Source: Allorhizobium borbori (GTDB lineage Bacteria > Pseudomonadota > Alphaproteobacteria > Rhizobiales > Rhizobiaceae). Taken from it: a stretch of DNA of 64,000 bases. Position numbers and translations under genes: made by a program. The notes under the pieces are model-generated. The model had not been told where the DNA came from. It ran no database searches and saw nothing but the letters and a program-made list of their open reading frames with translations. How positions within the stretch are numbered: position 1 is the first letter of the stretch; each line of letters begins with the position of its first letter. Location: positions 1 through 64,000 of the forward strand of contig NZ_JACIDU010000015.1 in the NCBI RefSeq assembly GCF_014196535.1, read 5' to 3'. Below are positions 43,099 through 51,843 of the stretch, in pieces.

Positions 43099-43758
43099 TT
43101 ACTGTTCCTGCATGCGATAACCCAGCCCGCGCACCGTTTCGATCAAGTCAACGCCGAGCTTCTTGCGCAGGCGTCCGACGAACACCTCGATCGTGTTGGA
43201 ATCACGGTCGAAATCCTGATCGTACATATGTTCGACCAGTTCAGTGCGGGAAACCACCTGCCCCATGTGGTGCATGAGGTAGGAAAGCAGCCGGAATTCA
43301 TGCGAGGTCAGTTTCAGCGCCACACCGTTGACGGTCGCCTTGGAGCTTTTCGTATCAAGGCGCACCGGACCGCAGACGATTTCGGAGGAAGCATGACCGG
43401 CCGCGCGGCGAATGAGCGCGCGAATGCGGGCCATCACTTCCTCGACATGGAAGGGTTTGGTCACGTAGTCGTCTGCGCCGGCATCGATGCCCGCCACCTT
43501 GTCGCTCCAGCGGTCGCGGGCGGTCAAGATCAGAACCGGCATCGCCTTTCCGGCGGAACGCCACTTTTCCACCACGGTAATGCCGTCCATTACCGGCAGG
43601 CCGATATCGAGGATCACGGCGTCGTAAGGCTCGGTATCGCCGAGATAGTGGCCCTCTTCGCCATCATAGGCCTGATCGACGACATAGCCTGATTCCTTCA
43701 GAGCATCGGCGAGCTGCCGGTTGAGGTTTACATCATCCTCGACGACCAGAATGCGCAT
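43099..43758 (-). CDS. feuP: Response regulator FeuP
   Basis: This 219-residue OmpR-family regulator has a receiver domain (MRILVVEDDVNLNRQLADAL, Asp51 in VILDIGLPVMDG, Lys in YVTKPFHV) and a winged helix (LTSHEFRLLSYLMHHMG, VFVGRLRKKLGVDLIETVRG). It would be phosphorylated by FeuQ and bind DNA at osmotic-response promoters. Order feuN-feuP-feuQ on one strand agrees with the Sinorhizobium operon. Confidence 0.87.
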   Translation of the reverse strand: MRILVVEDDVNLNRQLADALKESGYVVDQAYDGEEGHYLGDTEPYDAVILDIGLPVMDGITVVEKWRSAGKAMPVLILTARDRWSDKVAGIDAGADDYVTKPFHVEEVMARIRALIRRAAGHASSEIVCGPVRLDTKSSKATVNGVALKLTSHEFRLLSYLMHHMGQVVSRTELVEHMYDQDFDRDSNTIEVFVGRLRKKLGVDLIETVRGLGYRMQEQ

Positions 43759-43874
43759 TTCGTCCCCTTCGCAAGGCCCGTCACCGTTTCGGCTTTTCGG
43801 GCTCCCTCTTCTTGCTTGTCTTTTTCGGCTTGCCGCGTTTTGCGCCTGCGGCCCGGCGTCCGGCCCCCGCCGCG

Positions 43875-44132
43875 CTACATCGGCAGCTTCATCGTTACCT
43901 TGCGCGGGCGCTCATTGCCGTTGCCCTGCACGAGAACGGTAATGATGCAGCTCTGCCCGTCCGAGGCGGGTTGCGCGGAAAGAAGCTCGCCGCCCGTCTG
44001 CGCCACGGCCTTGCTGGCTGCGGCGCGGCAATCGCCGGCCACCAGATACACTTCAGCGCGCGGCAAACCGTCTGCAGAAGAGAAGCCGGAAAGGCCCGCC
44101 GCCAAAGCCGCGATGATCAGGGGAGACGCCAT
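43875..44132 (-). CDS. feuN: Small periplasmic protein FeuN-like (FeuQ modulator)
   Basis: This 85-residue protein has an N-terminal hydrophobic export signal (PLIIAALAAGLSGFSSADG) and a short mature domain (PRAEVYLVAGDCRAAASKAV..., QSCIITVLVQGNG, VTMKLPM) with a cysteine pair. It resembles a PepSY-like fold. FeuN in Sinorhizobium is a small periplasmic protein that represses FeuQ and lies upstream of feuP; position and size match, but sequence identity cannot be checked here. The 116-nt spacer to feuP has an unusual K/R-rich open stretch. Confidence 0.65.
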   Translation of the reverse strand: MASPLIIAALAAGLSGFSSADGLPRAEVYLVAGDCRAAASKAVAQTGGELLSAQPASDGQSCIITVLVQGNGNERPRKVTMKLPM

Positions 44133-44236
44133 AACTCGATTTCCATCGTGAATTACTATGACACAGTATGTAACCCACTACGGCTGAATGGCAAATGAAT
44201 GGCAGCGCGGCGCATTTTTTGCACCGCAAAAGCCGT

Positions 44237-44440
44237 TCACTTTTGCGAAATCGGCAACTTTGCGGTCAGCCGCCCGTAAAGCGCCAGCAAGCCGCCGATG
44301 GCCGTGGCGATGGTCGCCGCCGCATCCGTCAGTTGCGCCGCTTCCGCCTCACCGAACTCGTAGCCGGCCGCTCGCAGCAATGCCGATAGGATCACCACCA
44401 GCGCACCCCAGACCGTCTTTGATTGGTACCAGTTCTTCAT
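44237..44440 (-). CDS. Small holin-like membrane protein at the distal end of the GTA cluster
   Basis: This 67-residue protein has a short polar N-terminus (MKNWYQSKTVWG), a hydrophobic helix (ALVVILSALLRAAGYEFG) and a second one (AAATIATAIGGLLALYGRL), with a basic tail. Two short helices with the SKTVWG opening resemble phage holins and phage small membrane proteins. It starts at 44440 with an AAGGGTG site. It follows the host-specificity gene by 22 nt on the same strand and is probably the last gene of the GTA transcript; involvement in lysis is inferred from position. Confidence 0.6.
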   Translation of the reverse strand: MKNWYQSKTVWGALVVILSALLRAAGYEFGEAEAAQLTDAAATIATAIGGLLALYGRLTAKLPISQK

Positions 44441-44462
44441 TGCAATCACCCTTTCTTGATCG

Positions 44463-47400
44463 TCACATCACGGGAATGGTGGCCTCGAACGGAACCCCGA
44501 GGCCCACCAGCCGCCCCTTCTGGCGTATCCGCACCCTCAGCGCCGCCTGCGCATCGCCGAAATCGACGGCCTCCTGCGCCGCCGTATAGGTCGCCGTCGT
44601 CGTCGCCGTTTCCATGTGCCTTCGAAGCGCGCCGCCGCTGCTCAGTATCTCGACGCGAAAGCCGAGACTTTCCTCGTCCAGTGGAATGTCCGTCGCCAGC
44701 CAGCTATCGGCATCGATCCGGCCGCGCCGAACCCAGGTCAGGAGGATGTCGCCACCGGCCTGCCGCCGTGCCCGCCCATGCACCGGCGAAAGCGGGGTCT
44801 GCGCCCGAAGCCCTCCGGCAAAGACGACGGGACCGGCCATGCCGCCGGCAGCGCCGACCGCTTCGGCAATCCAGTTCAGGGAAAGCCCGGCCTCGCCGGC
44901 GGCAAGCCCGAGCGGGCGCACCGCCTCGTCCAGCAGCACGACGGCATTGCCCGCAGCCGCACCCGCCGCCATGGCGTCCTCGGTTCCCGCCAGCCCGCGC
45001 AACAGACCGGTCAGCCGCCAGTGTCCGGCGGCAATCTCGTCCGCCGTCGCAAAGGCCAGAACCTCCCACTCACCATTGTTCGAAAGCACTGCCATGCGGT
45101 TGGCGCCGTTCAGCACGTCCCGTTCGTCCACGGAGAAAAGCGCGCCGTAACTGAGCCGCACGGTCAGGGCCCGGGCGCGGTCGAAACGCCCGCTTGCTCC
45201 CGGCAAAAGCGCCTCAACCAGATCGCCCGTTCGGGCCGGTCGCTCGAGCCGCATGCGCAACCCATAAGCTTCAGCGCCGGCTGCGGAGGAAATCGCCATC
45301 CGTCGCCATGGCCGTGCCAGCGCCGCCACCCTGGCAAAGGAGGCGGCATCACCATCTTCATAGATCGGCAGGTCCATGAAACGCAGCAGCGGCGCGAAGC
45401 CGCTCGCCACCATCGAGCCCGAAACCGGTCCGGTCACAGGCGTCGAAGCCACAGTCGCCCCACCCGGAGCAATTTCCAGCGCCTCGAAACGTCGCAAGAT
45501 ACCTTCCTCGATCCGTGCCACCTGAAACCGGCCCGCAGGTCCCCGCTCCAGACGCACCGCGTCGCCCACCGTCAGGGCGACGTCCTGCGGCGGCAGCGCA
45601 AACGTCACCGTTCGGCGCCCCAGATGGGCGGCGCGCAACCGCGCCTCGCTCGCCGCCAACGCCGTGTCACGGTTCAGCGCCGCCGGCAGGCTGTCGTTCA
45701 GAAGCCGCGCGCTGCTCCCCGCCACACGGCGGGACCGCACGCTCGCCGTCTCATAGGCATTGTCGGCATCGCTGAAGGTCAGGATCGTGCCCGCCGGAAC
45801 GTCGCTGTCATGGTCGCGCGTCTCCCGCCACAGGGGTTCATCCTTTTCCTCGGCCAGCACGGTGATCGTCGTCGGATCAAGGCTTGCCGCACCCCGCGAG
45901 CGGAACACCAGCGTTCCACCCTCTTCCCGCATGTCGATCTGGAACGTCGCCATCAGCGGCTCGATGAGGTCGCGCGCCGAAGCAACATCACCCTGCACAT
46001 AGCCGCCAAGATCACCGGAAACACCACTCACGTCGAAATCATCGATACCGTGGTCGGAGAGAATGGCGGCGAGCGCATCGGCCAGCGTCGCCGTACCCAG
46101 CCGCCCGTTCAGCCAGTGGCCGGTGCGCCAGTTCTCGCCGTCCGACCATATGCCCGTTTCCGCCGGAAAAGCCGGGTAAGGCCGCGCGTCCCAGGCCCAG
46201 AGGAAAATATTCTTTGGCTCAACCGGTCCGTTCATCCGCCAATGGCCGAAATGTGCCTCCAGAAACCGCCGCTGCTGGCTGTCGGCCCGCGCGCCGCCGG
46301 AAAAATAGGGCACTTCACTTTCCGCCGATTTCGGATCGACAAACACGTTCGGCTCGTTCGCGGCCTTGTCGATGGCCGGGCAACCGAGTTCGGTGAACCA
46401 GATCGGCTTCGACCCCGGCACCCACGCCGTTGGCGTCGATTGCTCCACACCACCGATCCGGTTGAAATGCCGGTTGTCCCGCCAGTTTACCAGATCCTTG
46501 TAGCGAAACACCCAGTCCTTGCCCGCAAGCCCGTCGGTGATCGGCGTGCGGACCCGGTCTGCGCGGTCCGCTGCGCTTGCATAGAACCAGTCGAACCCCT
46601 CGCCCGCCGTCACCTGCGTCCGCATGGCCACGGTATCATCGCAGAGCCGGAATCCGTCCGGGTTCGCCCCGGCCAGATCCTCGTCCCGCCAGTCGGAGAG
46701 CGGCATGTAATTGTCGATCCCCACCGCGTCGATGTCAGGATGCGCCCACAGCGGATCGAGGTGGAAGATCACATCACCCGACCCATCGTCCGGGTGATGC
46801 CCGAAATATTCGCTCCAATCGGCGGCATAGGTCAGCGCTGTTCCCGGCCCGACCAGACCGCGCACGTCCTCTGCCAGCCGCATCAGCGCATCGACAAAGG
46901 GAAAGCCGCCCGTCGCATCGCGCAACGTCGTCAGCCTGCGCATTTCCGAACCGATGATGAAGCCGTCCACCCCACCCGCGAGCGCCGCAAGCCTGGCATA
47001 ATGCAGCAGCAGCCGGCGGTAGCCCGCGTCGCTCCCGGCATAGACAGAAAGCCCGCCCTGCACGGTGAAATCGGATGGCGTAACGGCTCCGCAAAAGGCC
47101 GTGATCTCCGCAGTCACGGCTGCGGTGCCATCCTCGCTTCCCGGCGAGAGACCGATCCGCCCGCGCCAGGGATAGGCCGCCTGCCGCACCCCGCCATAGG
47201 GGTCCGGCAGGTCGTTGTCGGCGGCAATATCCATCATCACGAAGGGATAGAGCAGAACCTTCAGCCCACGCGCCTTGAGATCGGCAATGGCCTGCAGCAC
47301 GCTGCGATCGGAGGGCGTCGATCCATAGGCCGGGCCGCCATTGTTCCGACTGATGAGATGCGCCGCCGCCCGGTTCATCCCCGCCACCTGCCACGGCAGG

Positions 47401-48287
47401 CTTTCACCCTCCCGTGTCCCCTGCTCCACGCCCGGCACGATCCGGCAGTGGCCGGCCCGCAGGTCGGTCCCGAACCAGGTCACGACCAGCGCCACGCTTT
47501 CGAGGTTCGGGCACATCGCCTGCAACTCATCGAGCGAGGCCTGCCAGTCAGTCGGAGCGGCCATTGCGTGCCGGTTCAGGATGGCAAGCGCCCCATCGCC
47601 CGTCCGCTCGCGCATCTGTTCCGTCGCATAGCCCGCCTCGGTCGCACCGGGAATGACGACGACCGAGCGTATCTCCTTCTCCAGCGTCCCCACCGGACGG
47701 AGCACCTCGAATTGCAGCACGGGAATGCGGTTGCCGAACCCGTCGAGCGGCAGATGCTCGAAGACGACATAGGCGAGCCCGCGATAGGCCGGGGTATTGC
47801 CCTCACCCTGTTTCGCCTCGATCAACGGATCGGGTTGCTGCGTTTCGGTTCCGCGATGAAAGCGCATCTCGATACCGGTCAGGTCGAGTTCACGTCCGTC
47901 AGCCCATACGCGCCGGATCGCCGCCACCGGCCCCTCGCAGAGACCGACCGCCAGATTGGCGTAATAGCGGTAATTCTGCACGCGGCTGCCGCCGGCCTTG
48001 CCGCCGGTGCGGGTGGCATTGACCTCTTCCTCGAAACGCGTTGCCCAGATCAGCGTGCCGCCGATGCGGAGCGTGCCGTAAACGCGCGGGATCGCCGCCC
48101 CCTCGTCGGCCCCCGCCAGCCGCGCGGTCGAAAGCCGGCTGCCGCGTACCGTCGTCGTGCCGCCGATCAGGCTCGTATCGACAAGATTGCCAGCCAGTGC
48201 ACCCGCCGCCCGGCCAAGGGCCGCCCCCACTGGCCCGAAAATGCCGCCGATGGCGGCACCCGCCGCCTGAAACAGAAGGGTCGCCAT
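44463..48287 (-). CDS. GTA host-specificity / TIM-barrel-like tail fibre protein (gp15-like)
   Basis: This 1274-residue tail-tip protein corresponds to the largest GTA gene (gp15 in Rhodobacter). An N-terminal hydrophobic Gly/Ala-rich segment (FQAAGAAIGGIFGPVGAALG) is followed by a baseplate-like domain, a glycoside hydrolase/TIM-barrel-like domain (about 330-640, including DAVGIDNYMPLSDWRDEDL, KPIWFTELGCPAIDKAANEP and IFLWAWDARPYP), and a Phage-tail_3-like C-terminal part. It contacts recipient cell capsule or lipopolysaccharide. A single continuous ORF with no frameshift argues that the cluster is maintained. It ends the structural operon. Confidence 0.9.
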   Translation of the reverse strand: MATLLFQAAGAAIGGIFGPVGAALGRAAGALAGNLVDTSLIGGTTTVRGSRLSTARLAGADEGAAIPRVYGTLRIGGTLIWATRFEEEVNATRTGGKAGGSRVQNYRYYANLAVGLCEGPVAAIRRVWADGRELDLTGIEMRFHRGTETQQPDPLIEAKQGEGNTPAYRGLAYVVFEHLPLDGFGNRIPVLQFEVLRPVGTLEKEIRSVVVIPGATEAGYATEQMRERTGDGALAILNRHAMAAPTDWQASLDELQAMCPNLESVALVVTWFGTDLRAGHCRIVPGVEQGTREGESLPWQVAGMNRAAAHLISRNNGGPAYGSTPSDRSVLQAIADLKARGLKVLLYPFVMMDIAADNDLPDPYGGVRQAAYPWRGRIGLSPGSEDGTAAVTAEITAFCGAVTPSDFTVQGGLSVYAGSDAGYRRLLLHYARLAALAGGVDGFIIGSEMRRLTTLRDATGGFPFVDALMRLAEDVRGLVGPGTALTYAADWSEYFGHHPDDGSGDVIFHLDPLWAHPDIDAVGIDNYMPLSDWRDEDLAGANPDGFRLCDDTVAMRTQVTAGEGFDWFYASAADRADRVRTPITDGLAGKDWVFRYKDLVNWRDNRHFNRIGGVEQSTPTAWVPGSKPIWFTELGCPAIDKAANEPNVFVDPKSAESEVPYFSGGARADSQQRRFLEAHFGHWRMNGPVEPKNIFLWAWDARPYPAFPAETGIWSDGENWRTGHWLNGRLGTATLADALAAILSDHGIDDFDVSGVSGDLGGYVQGDVASARDLIEPLMATFQIDMREEGGTLVFRSRGAASLDPTTITVLAEEKDEPLWRETRDHDSDVPAGTILTFSDADNAYETASVRSRRVAGSSARLLNDSLPAALNRDTALAASEARLRAAHLGRRTVTFALPPQDVALTVGDAVRLERGPAGRFQVARIEEGILRRFEALEIAPGGATVASTPVTGPVSGSMVASGFAPLLRFMDLPIYEDGDAASFARVAALARPWRRMAISSAAGAEAYGLRMRLERPARTGDLVEALLPGASGRFDRARALTVRLSYGALFSVDERDVLNGANRMAVLSNNGEWEVLAFATADEIAAGHWRLTGLLRGLAGTEDAMAAGAAAGNAVVLLDEAVRPLGLAAGEAGLSLNWIAEAVGAAGGMAGPVVFAGGLRAQTPLSPVHGRARRQAGGDILLTWVRRGRIDADSWLATDIPLDEESLGFRVEILSSGGALRRHMETATTTATYTAAQEAVDFGDAQAALRVRIRQKGRLVGLGVPFEATIPVM

Positions 48288-48291
48288 GGCC

Positions 48292-48723
48292 TTACCTTTC
48301 CGGAAAACGGTGAATAGCGGCGATGCGCCGCGCCCAGCCCGGCGTCAGCGGCGAACGCACCACCGCCGCCTGCTCATAGGCGTGAATGAAGGTGTCGGGG
48401 CCGGCCAGAATGCCGGCATGCTTGGCGGCAAAACCCTGCCGCCAGCGAAACAGCAGAAGATCGCCCGGCAGCGCCGCATCAAACGGCACAGCCGGCCCGA
48501 AATGCCGCTCCGCTGCTTGCATCAGCCGTTCCTCACCGGAACGTTCGGCCCAGTCGGGCGCATAGGGCGGCACCAGTTCGGGTTCCGCGCCATAAATCTC
48601 GCGCCAGATACCCCGCACCAGGCCGAGACAGTCGCAGCCGACGCCTTCGCGCGCGCCCTGATGCCGGTAGGGCGTGCCGATCCAGCGCGCGGCGATGGTC
48701 AGAACCTCCTCGCGCACGCTCAT
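48292..48723 (-). CDS. GTA NlpC/P60 peptidase (gp14-like)
   Basis: This 143-residue cell-wall peptidase helps the tail tip cross peptidoglycan. It has the NlpC/P60 catalytic Cys32 in GVGCDCLGLVRG, the His in FAAKHAGILAG, and a third polar residue in FIHAYEQAAV. The start overlaps the gp13 stop by 4 nt (ATGA); gp15 begins 4 nt after its stop. Location between gp13 and gp15 equals the RcGTA order. Confidence 0.92.
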   Translation of the reverse strand: MSVREEVLTIAARWIGTPYRHQGAREGVGCDCLGLVRGIWREIYGAEPELVPPYAPDWAERSGEERLMQAAERHFGPAVPFDAALPGDLLLFRWRQGFAAKHAGILAGPDTFIHAYEQAAVVRSPLTPGWARRIAAIHRFPER

Positions 48724-49598
48724 TCGAACAGCACCCCGCCATCGTGCACGGTCTCGCCATCGGCGTAGGAATAGGCGAAGTCCGCCCCCGGCATGTGCGG
48801 AAAGCCGCGAAAATTGGCGCTGTTGGCGAATTTGGCGCGGCAGGTGGCGAAGCTGCCGTCACAGCCCGCCGTCACCATCACGCCATCGCCGACCGCTGGC
48901 AACGCGGCCAGCGGCAGCCACAGCCTGAGCGCCGCGCCGTCCTGCCCGTCAATTTCGGCAATGGTCCCGGCGAGCACACCATCGGTAAACGTCAACCGCC
49001 CGTGCCGAAAGAAACCCGCCGCAAAGCCGGAAAGCCCGTTCACCCGCAACCGGCTTTCATCCGTCACCGCCGTGACCATGCCGGTGGCGCGAAACGTGCC
49101 GCCCGCCACCGAAACGCCGCAACGTGCATCGCCGAGCGTCGCATCGCAACGACGCGCATAGACCCGGCCCTGCGGCTGGGACAGCCGGTGCGCAAGTGCC
49201 CGCAATTCGGCGCGGAATTCGCCGCCCGCCCGCGTCACCTCGCCCACATCCTCCACCTTCAGCAGCAGGTTTTGCGAAGGCGCGGTCCAGTTGACGAGGA
49301 AAAGCTCCACCCGCGCGCCATCATAGAGACCGGCGGCAAGATCGGCCTCACGGATCGCCTCGCTGGAAAAGCCGCCCGCCACCTCGCTGGTGGCGGCGGA
49401 AAGCCCGGCCTCCTCCTCGCGTTCGCTGGCGGCAAAGCCGCTGGCAGCGAGAAAGTCGGTGCCAGCGAAGGTCAGCCTGCGGTCGTGATCGGTAAAGCCC
49501 ATCACCGCGCCGTCGCGCCGGGTCAGTCGCCAGCAGTGGCACAGCGTCGTCACCCCGCTGGCGAGATGCGCGGCCAGCGGTGCGGGTATCGTCCTCAT
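48720..49598 (-). CDS. GTA DUF2163 tail hub protein (gp13-like)
   Basis: This 292-residue protein has the DUF2163 pattern: HLASGVTTLCHCWRLTRRDG, then GFTDHDRRLTFAGTDFLA, LYDGARVELFLVNW, and the cysteine-rich C-terminus AGCDGSFATCRAKFANSANFRGFPHMPG, usual for iron-sulfur-containing tail hubs. It would link the distal tail to the TIM-barrel protein. It overlaps both neighbours by 4 nt, indicating coupled translation. Confidence 0.88.
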   Translation of the reverse strand: MRTIPAPLAAHLASGVTTLCHCWRLTRRDGAVMGFTDHDRRLTFAGTDFLAASGFAASEREEEAGLSAATSEVAGGFSSEAIREADLAAGLYDGARVELFLVNWTAPSQNLLLKVEDVGEVTRAGGEFRAELRALAHRLSQPQGRVYARRCDATLGDARCGVSVAGGTFRATGMVTAVTDESRLRVNGLSGFAAGFFRHGRLTFTDGVLAGTIAEIDGQDGAALRLWLPLAALPAVGDGVMVTAGCDGSFATCRAKFANSANFRGFPHMPGADFAYSYADGETVHDGGVLFE

Positions 49599-50236
49599 GG
49601 CAATATCTCCATCAGCGGAATGGCGGGAATGCGCCCGGCCCGGAAGGCCGAGAGGTTGACGTCGATCCGCTCGGTGTCGAAACGCACCGGCACGTCGAAG
49701 GAAAAGCCCGCCGTCACCGCCGCCCCGGTAGGCGGCACATGCCCAGCGGCAAAGGTCACGATCCCGGTTTCACTGTCGCAGGCAAATGCGGTGGCCGCCT
49801 TCTCCGTGCCGGCCACCGCTACCCGAACCGAACCGGCGACAGGCTTCAGGATCGTTCGCTCATAGGCGGCTTCGGAATCGCCATAGCGTTTCACGAGCTG
49901 GAAGGTCGTCGCCGCGCCATCGCCGGTGCCGATGCGTTGGTCGAGCGGCGAGATCGTTCCCTCCGGCGGCGCGGACGCATTGTCGAGCGGGTCGCGGAAG
50001 CGGAAGCCGTAAAGCTGGCCCTGCCGCGCCTCGAAGAATTCCAGCACCTCGTAGAGATCGGCCACCGAGCGCACGCCCGACCCGGCGTCATAGGCGCGGC
50101 GCGAATGCGCCCAGCGGCTGTTGCGCGTCTCCCGCCCGTTGGAAAGGTTAACGATTTCGGTGCGCCGCACCGGCCCACCAGAAACGCCGAGCGCCAGCCG
50201 CAGCGGAAACCGCACCTCATGAAACCCCGTCGCCAT
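49595..50236 (-). CDS. GTA distal tail protein (gp12-like, DUF2460/TIGR02217)
   Basis: This 213-residue protein has the family opening GFHEVRFPLRLALGVSGGPVRRTEIV followed by RETRNSRWAHSRRAYDAGSG and the glycine-rich FAAGHVPPTGAAVTAGFSFDVPVRF block, ending DVNLSAFRAGRIPAIPLMEI. It caps the tail tube. The ATG at 50236 is used because the frame before it begins with GTG only. It overlaps gp13 by 4 nt. Confidence 0.9.
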   Translation of the reverse strand: MATGFHEVRFPLRLALGVSGGPVRRTEIVNLSNGRETRNSRWAHSRRAYDAGSGVRSVADLYEVLEFFEARQGQLYGFRFRDPLDNASAPPEGTISPLDQRIGTGDGAATTFQLVKRYGDSEAAYERTILKPVAGSVRVAVAGTEKAATAFACDSETGIVTFAAGHVPPTGAAVTAGFSFDVPVRFDTERIDVNLSAFRAGRIPAIPLMEILP

Positions 50237-50269
50237 CACATCGTCCTTTTCTCGTCAGCCGCGTCCGGC

Positions 50270-50842
50270 TCACAATTGCCGCCGTCCGCGCCCGGCGGTA
50301 CGCGCCAGCATGGCGGCAATCTGCCCTTCGGTTTTCTGGAAGCTCTGCGCGTCCTGCGCGGTCACGTTGAACACGATCTGCGTGCCGCCTCCCGCCCCTG
50401 CCGCCACGCCGAGCGAGCCGTCCGCGCCGCGTTTCAGCGGCAGGATCGCCTCCGCCCCTGCCTCACCCATCAGGCCCATGTCGCCGCCCATCGGAAAATA
50501 GGAGGGAGCCGAAACGACACCGCCATCGGCAAAGGGCACGACCCGCCCCGGCACGCCGCCGTCGGCAAAGGCAAACAGCGAGCCAAGCCCGGAAGCCGCA
50601 CTGGAAACCCCGTTCGACACCAGTGTTTCCAGCGGCTTCAGCCCGGCGCTCAGCGCGATGGAGGAAAGCCGGTTGCCCAGCGTCTGCAACACGCCGTCCA
50701 GCCCCTTGCCGTCGATAGTCGCCCCCTTCAGCGCCGCCGTCAGCGCCAAGCCGAAGGCGCGCGAGCGCCCCTCCAGATCGGAAATCGTGTCGCCCAGCGC
50801 GTTCACCCCGCCCTCGGCGGTCAAATAGTCGTCATCGGTCAT
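50270..50842 (-). CDS. GTA short tape-measure/minor tail protein (gp11-like)
   Basis: This 190-residue tape-measure-like protein has a helical Ala-rich N-terminal part, then ADGGVPGRVVPFADGGVVSAPSYFP and the family end MGLMGEAGAEAILPLKRGADGSLGV. Tape-measure length sets tail length; RcGTA's counterpart is about 219 residues, so a short tail is expected. The ATG at 50842 is chosen; a TTG two codons earlier is alternative. It lies 2 nt beyond the stop of the chaperone gene. Confidence 0.85.
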   Translation of the reverse strand: MTDDDYLTAEGGVNALGDTISDLEGRSRAFGLALTAALKGATIDGKGLDGVLQTLGNRLSSIALSAGLKPLETLVSNGVSSAASGLGSLFAFADGGVPGRVVPFADGGVVSAPSYFPMGGDMGLMGEAGAEAILPLKRGADGSLGVAAGAGGGTQIVFNVTAQDAQSFQKTEGQIAAMLARTAGRGRRQL

Positions 50843-50844
50843 GG

Positions 50845-51057
50845 TCAACCCTTTCGATCAGGGAATTCGCGCATCAGCGCATCGAGATCACCGCGCGCGG
50901 GCGCTGCCCCGCGCGGCTTGAGCCCGCCCGTGGCAGCAAAGAATTCACGCGGCGTCATGGCCCAGAAGACTGCCGGCGGCAGCCGCAGCAGGCAAAGCCC
51001 GGCATGCAGCGCCTCACCCCAGGGAAAGGGTCCTGGCGCGCCCGCTGCGGCGCTCAA
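50845..51057 (-). CDS. GTA tail assembly chaperone (DUF2376/TAC-type)
   Basis: This 70-residue protein reads GPFPWGEALHAGLCLLRLPP then AVFWAMTPREFFAATGG, the consensus of the GTA tail assembly chaperone (rcc01693-type, DUF2376). It assists tape-measure/tube assembly. The start is a TTG at 51057 overlapping the gp10 stop by 4 nt (TTGA). No ATG is available at this position. Confidence 0.85.
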   Translation of the reverse strand: MSAAAGAPGPFPWGEALHAGLCLLRLPPAVFWAMTPREFFAATGGLKPRGAAPARGDLDALMREFPDRKG

Positions 51058-51398
51058 GGGTTTGTTGCGGCCGCCTCCCCCTCGGCAGCGAAAGCCGCCG
51101 TCAGCAGGTCGGAGACGATCCGCCCCGCCCCGGCCACACCGCCGTCAATGTCGAGCGCCGCCACCTCCTCGTCGGAAAAGACATTGCCGCCGCCGCGCAG
51201 TCCCGCGCCGATGATGCGGATGAGATCGCGCGCCTTCAGCCGGCCATTAGCAAAGCGCGCGCCCAGACTGGCGAGGTCGTCCACCGCAAAGGCCGTTTCC
51301 AGCTCGGCCAGCGCCCCCAGCGTCAGGCACAGAATGCGCCGCTCGCCGCCCAGAATCGCCTCCACCTCGCCGCGCCGGCGGTTCGCCCGCCCGGCCAT
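51054..51398 (-). CDS. GTA gp10-like tail chaperone (Phage_TAC_11 type)
   Basis: This 114-residue protein has the GTA_gp10 pattern: NRRRGEVEAILGGERRILCLTLGALAELET and DLIRIIGAGLRGGGNVFSDEEV. It is thought to act in tail assembly with the small TAC protein encoded next. The ATG at 51398 overlaps the gp9 stop (TGATG). It overlaps the next gene by 4 nt. Confidence 0.87.
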   Translation of the reverse strand: MAGRANRRRGEVEAILGGERRILCLTLGALAELETAFAVDDLASLGARFANGRLKARDLIRIIGAGLRGGGNVFSDEEVAALDIDGGVAGAGRIVSDLLTAAFAAEGEAAATNP

Positions 51399-51805
51399 CA
51401 CAGCGCCCCGAAGTAAAGCGCGCCGGCGGATTCGAGTGCGGCCTCGAACTGCACCTCGCCATTGTGCTGGCCGGAATATTCGAGCGCGGACAACTGGAAC
51501 GGGCCGGTCACCGTGCCGAAATCGGGAATGACGATCTGGCAGGAGAGAATTTCACCCGCAAAGAACGCCGAACGCAGCCGCGCATCGGAAGCCGCATCCT
51601 TGAAGATGCCGGTGCCGGAAAGCCCGGCGCGCTGCACGCCCGCCCCGCCCAGCAGTTCCCGCCAGCGCCCGGCGCTCTCGGCATCGGTCACATCCACCGT
51701 CTCGGCATTGAACGACAGGCGCTTAGAGCGCAGCCCCGCGACGGTCACATAGACCGTGCCGTCATGGATTTTCAAAAGCAAATCCTTGCCTTTCTGGGCA
51801 CTCAT
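51398..51805 (-). CDS. GTA major tail tube protein (gp9-like)
   Basis: This 135-residue protein matches the GTA major tail protein: KGKDLLLKIHDGTVYVTVAGLR, FNAETVDVTDAESAGRWREL, and LSALEYSGQHNGEVQFEAAL near the end. It forms the hexameric tail tube. Length equals the family. A 38-nt gap to gp8 is the largest in this part of the cluster and may reflect a stronger independent ribosome site for a high-copy protein. Confidence 0.9.
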   Translation of the reverse strand: MSAQKGKDLLLKIHDGTVYVTVAGLRSKRLSFNAETVDVTDAESAGRWRELLGGAGVQRAGLSGTGIFKDAASDARLRSAFFAGEILSCQIVIPDFGTVTGPFQLSALEYSGQHNGEVQFEAALESAGALYFGAL

Positions 51806-51843
51806 GGATTGATCCTTTCAGAAATGAACATGGGGAGACCCCC

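Noticed and set aside
44616-48317. 1233-codon plus-strand ORF opposite the GTA host-specificity gene
   Set aside because: Mirror of the real gene; composition is Arg/His/Pro-rich with no domains.
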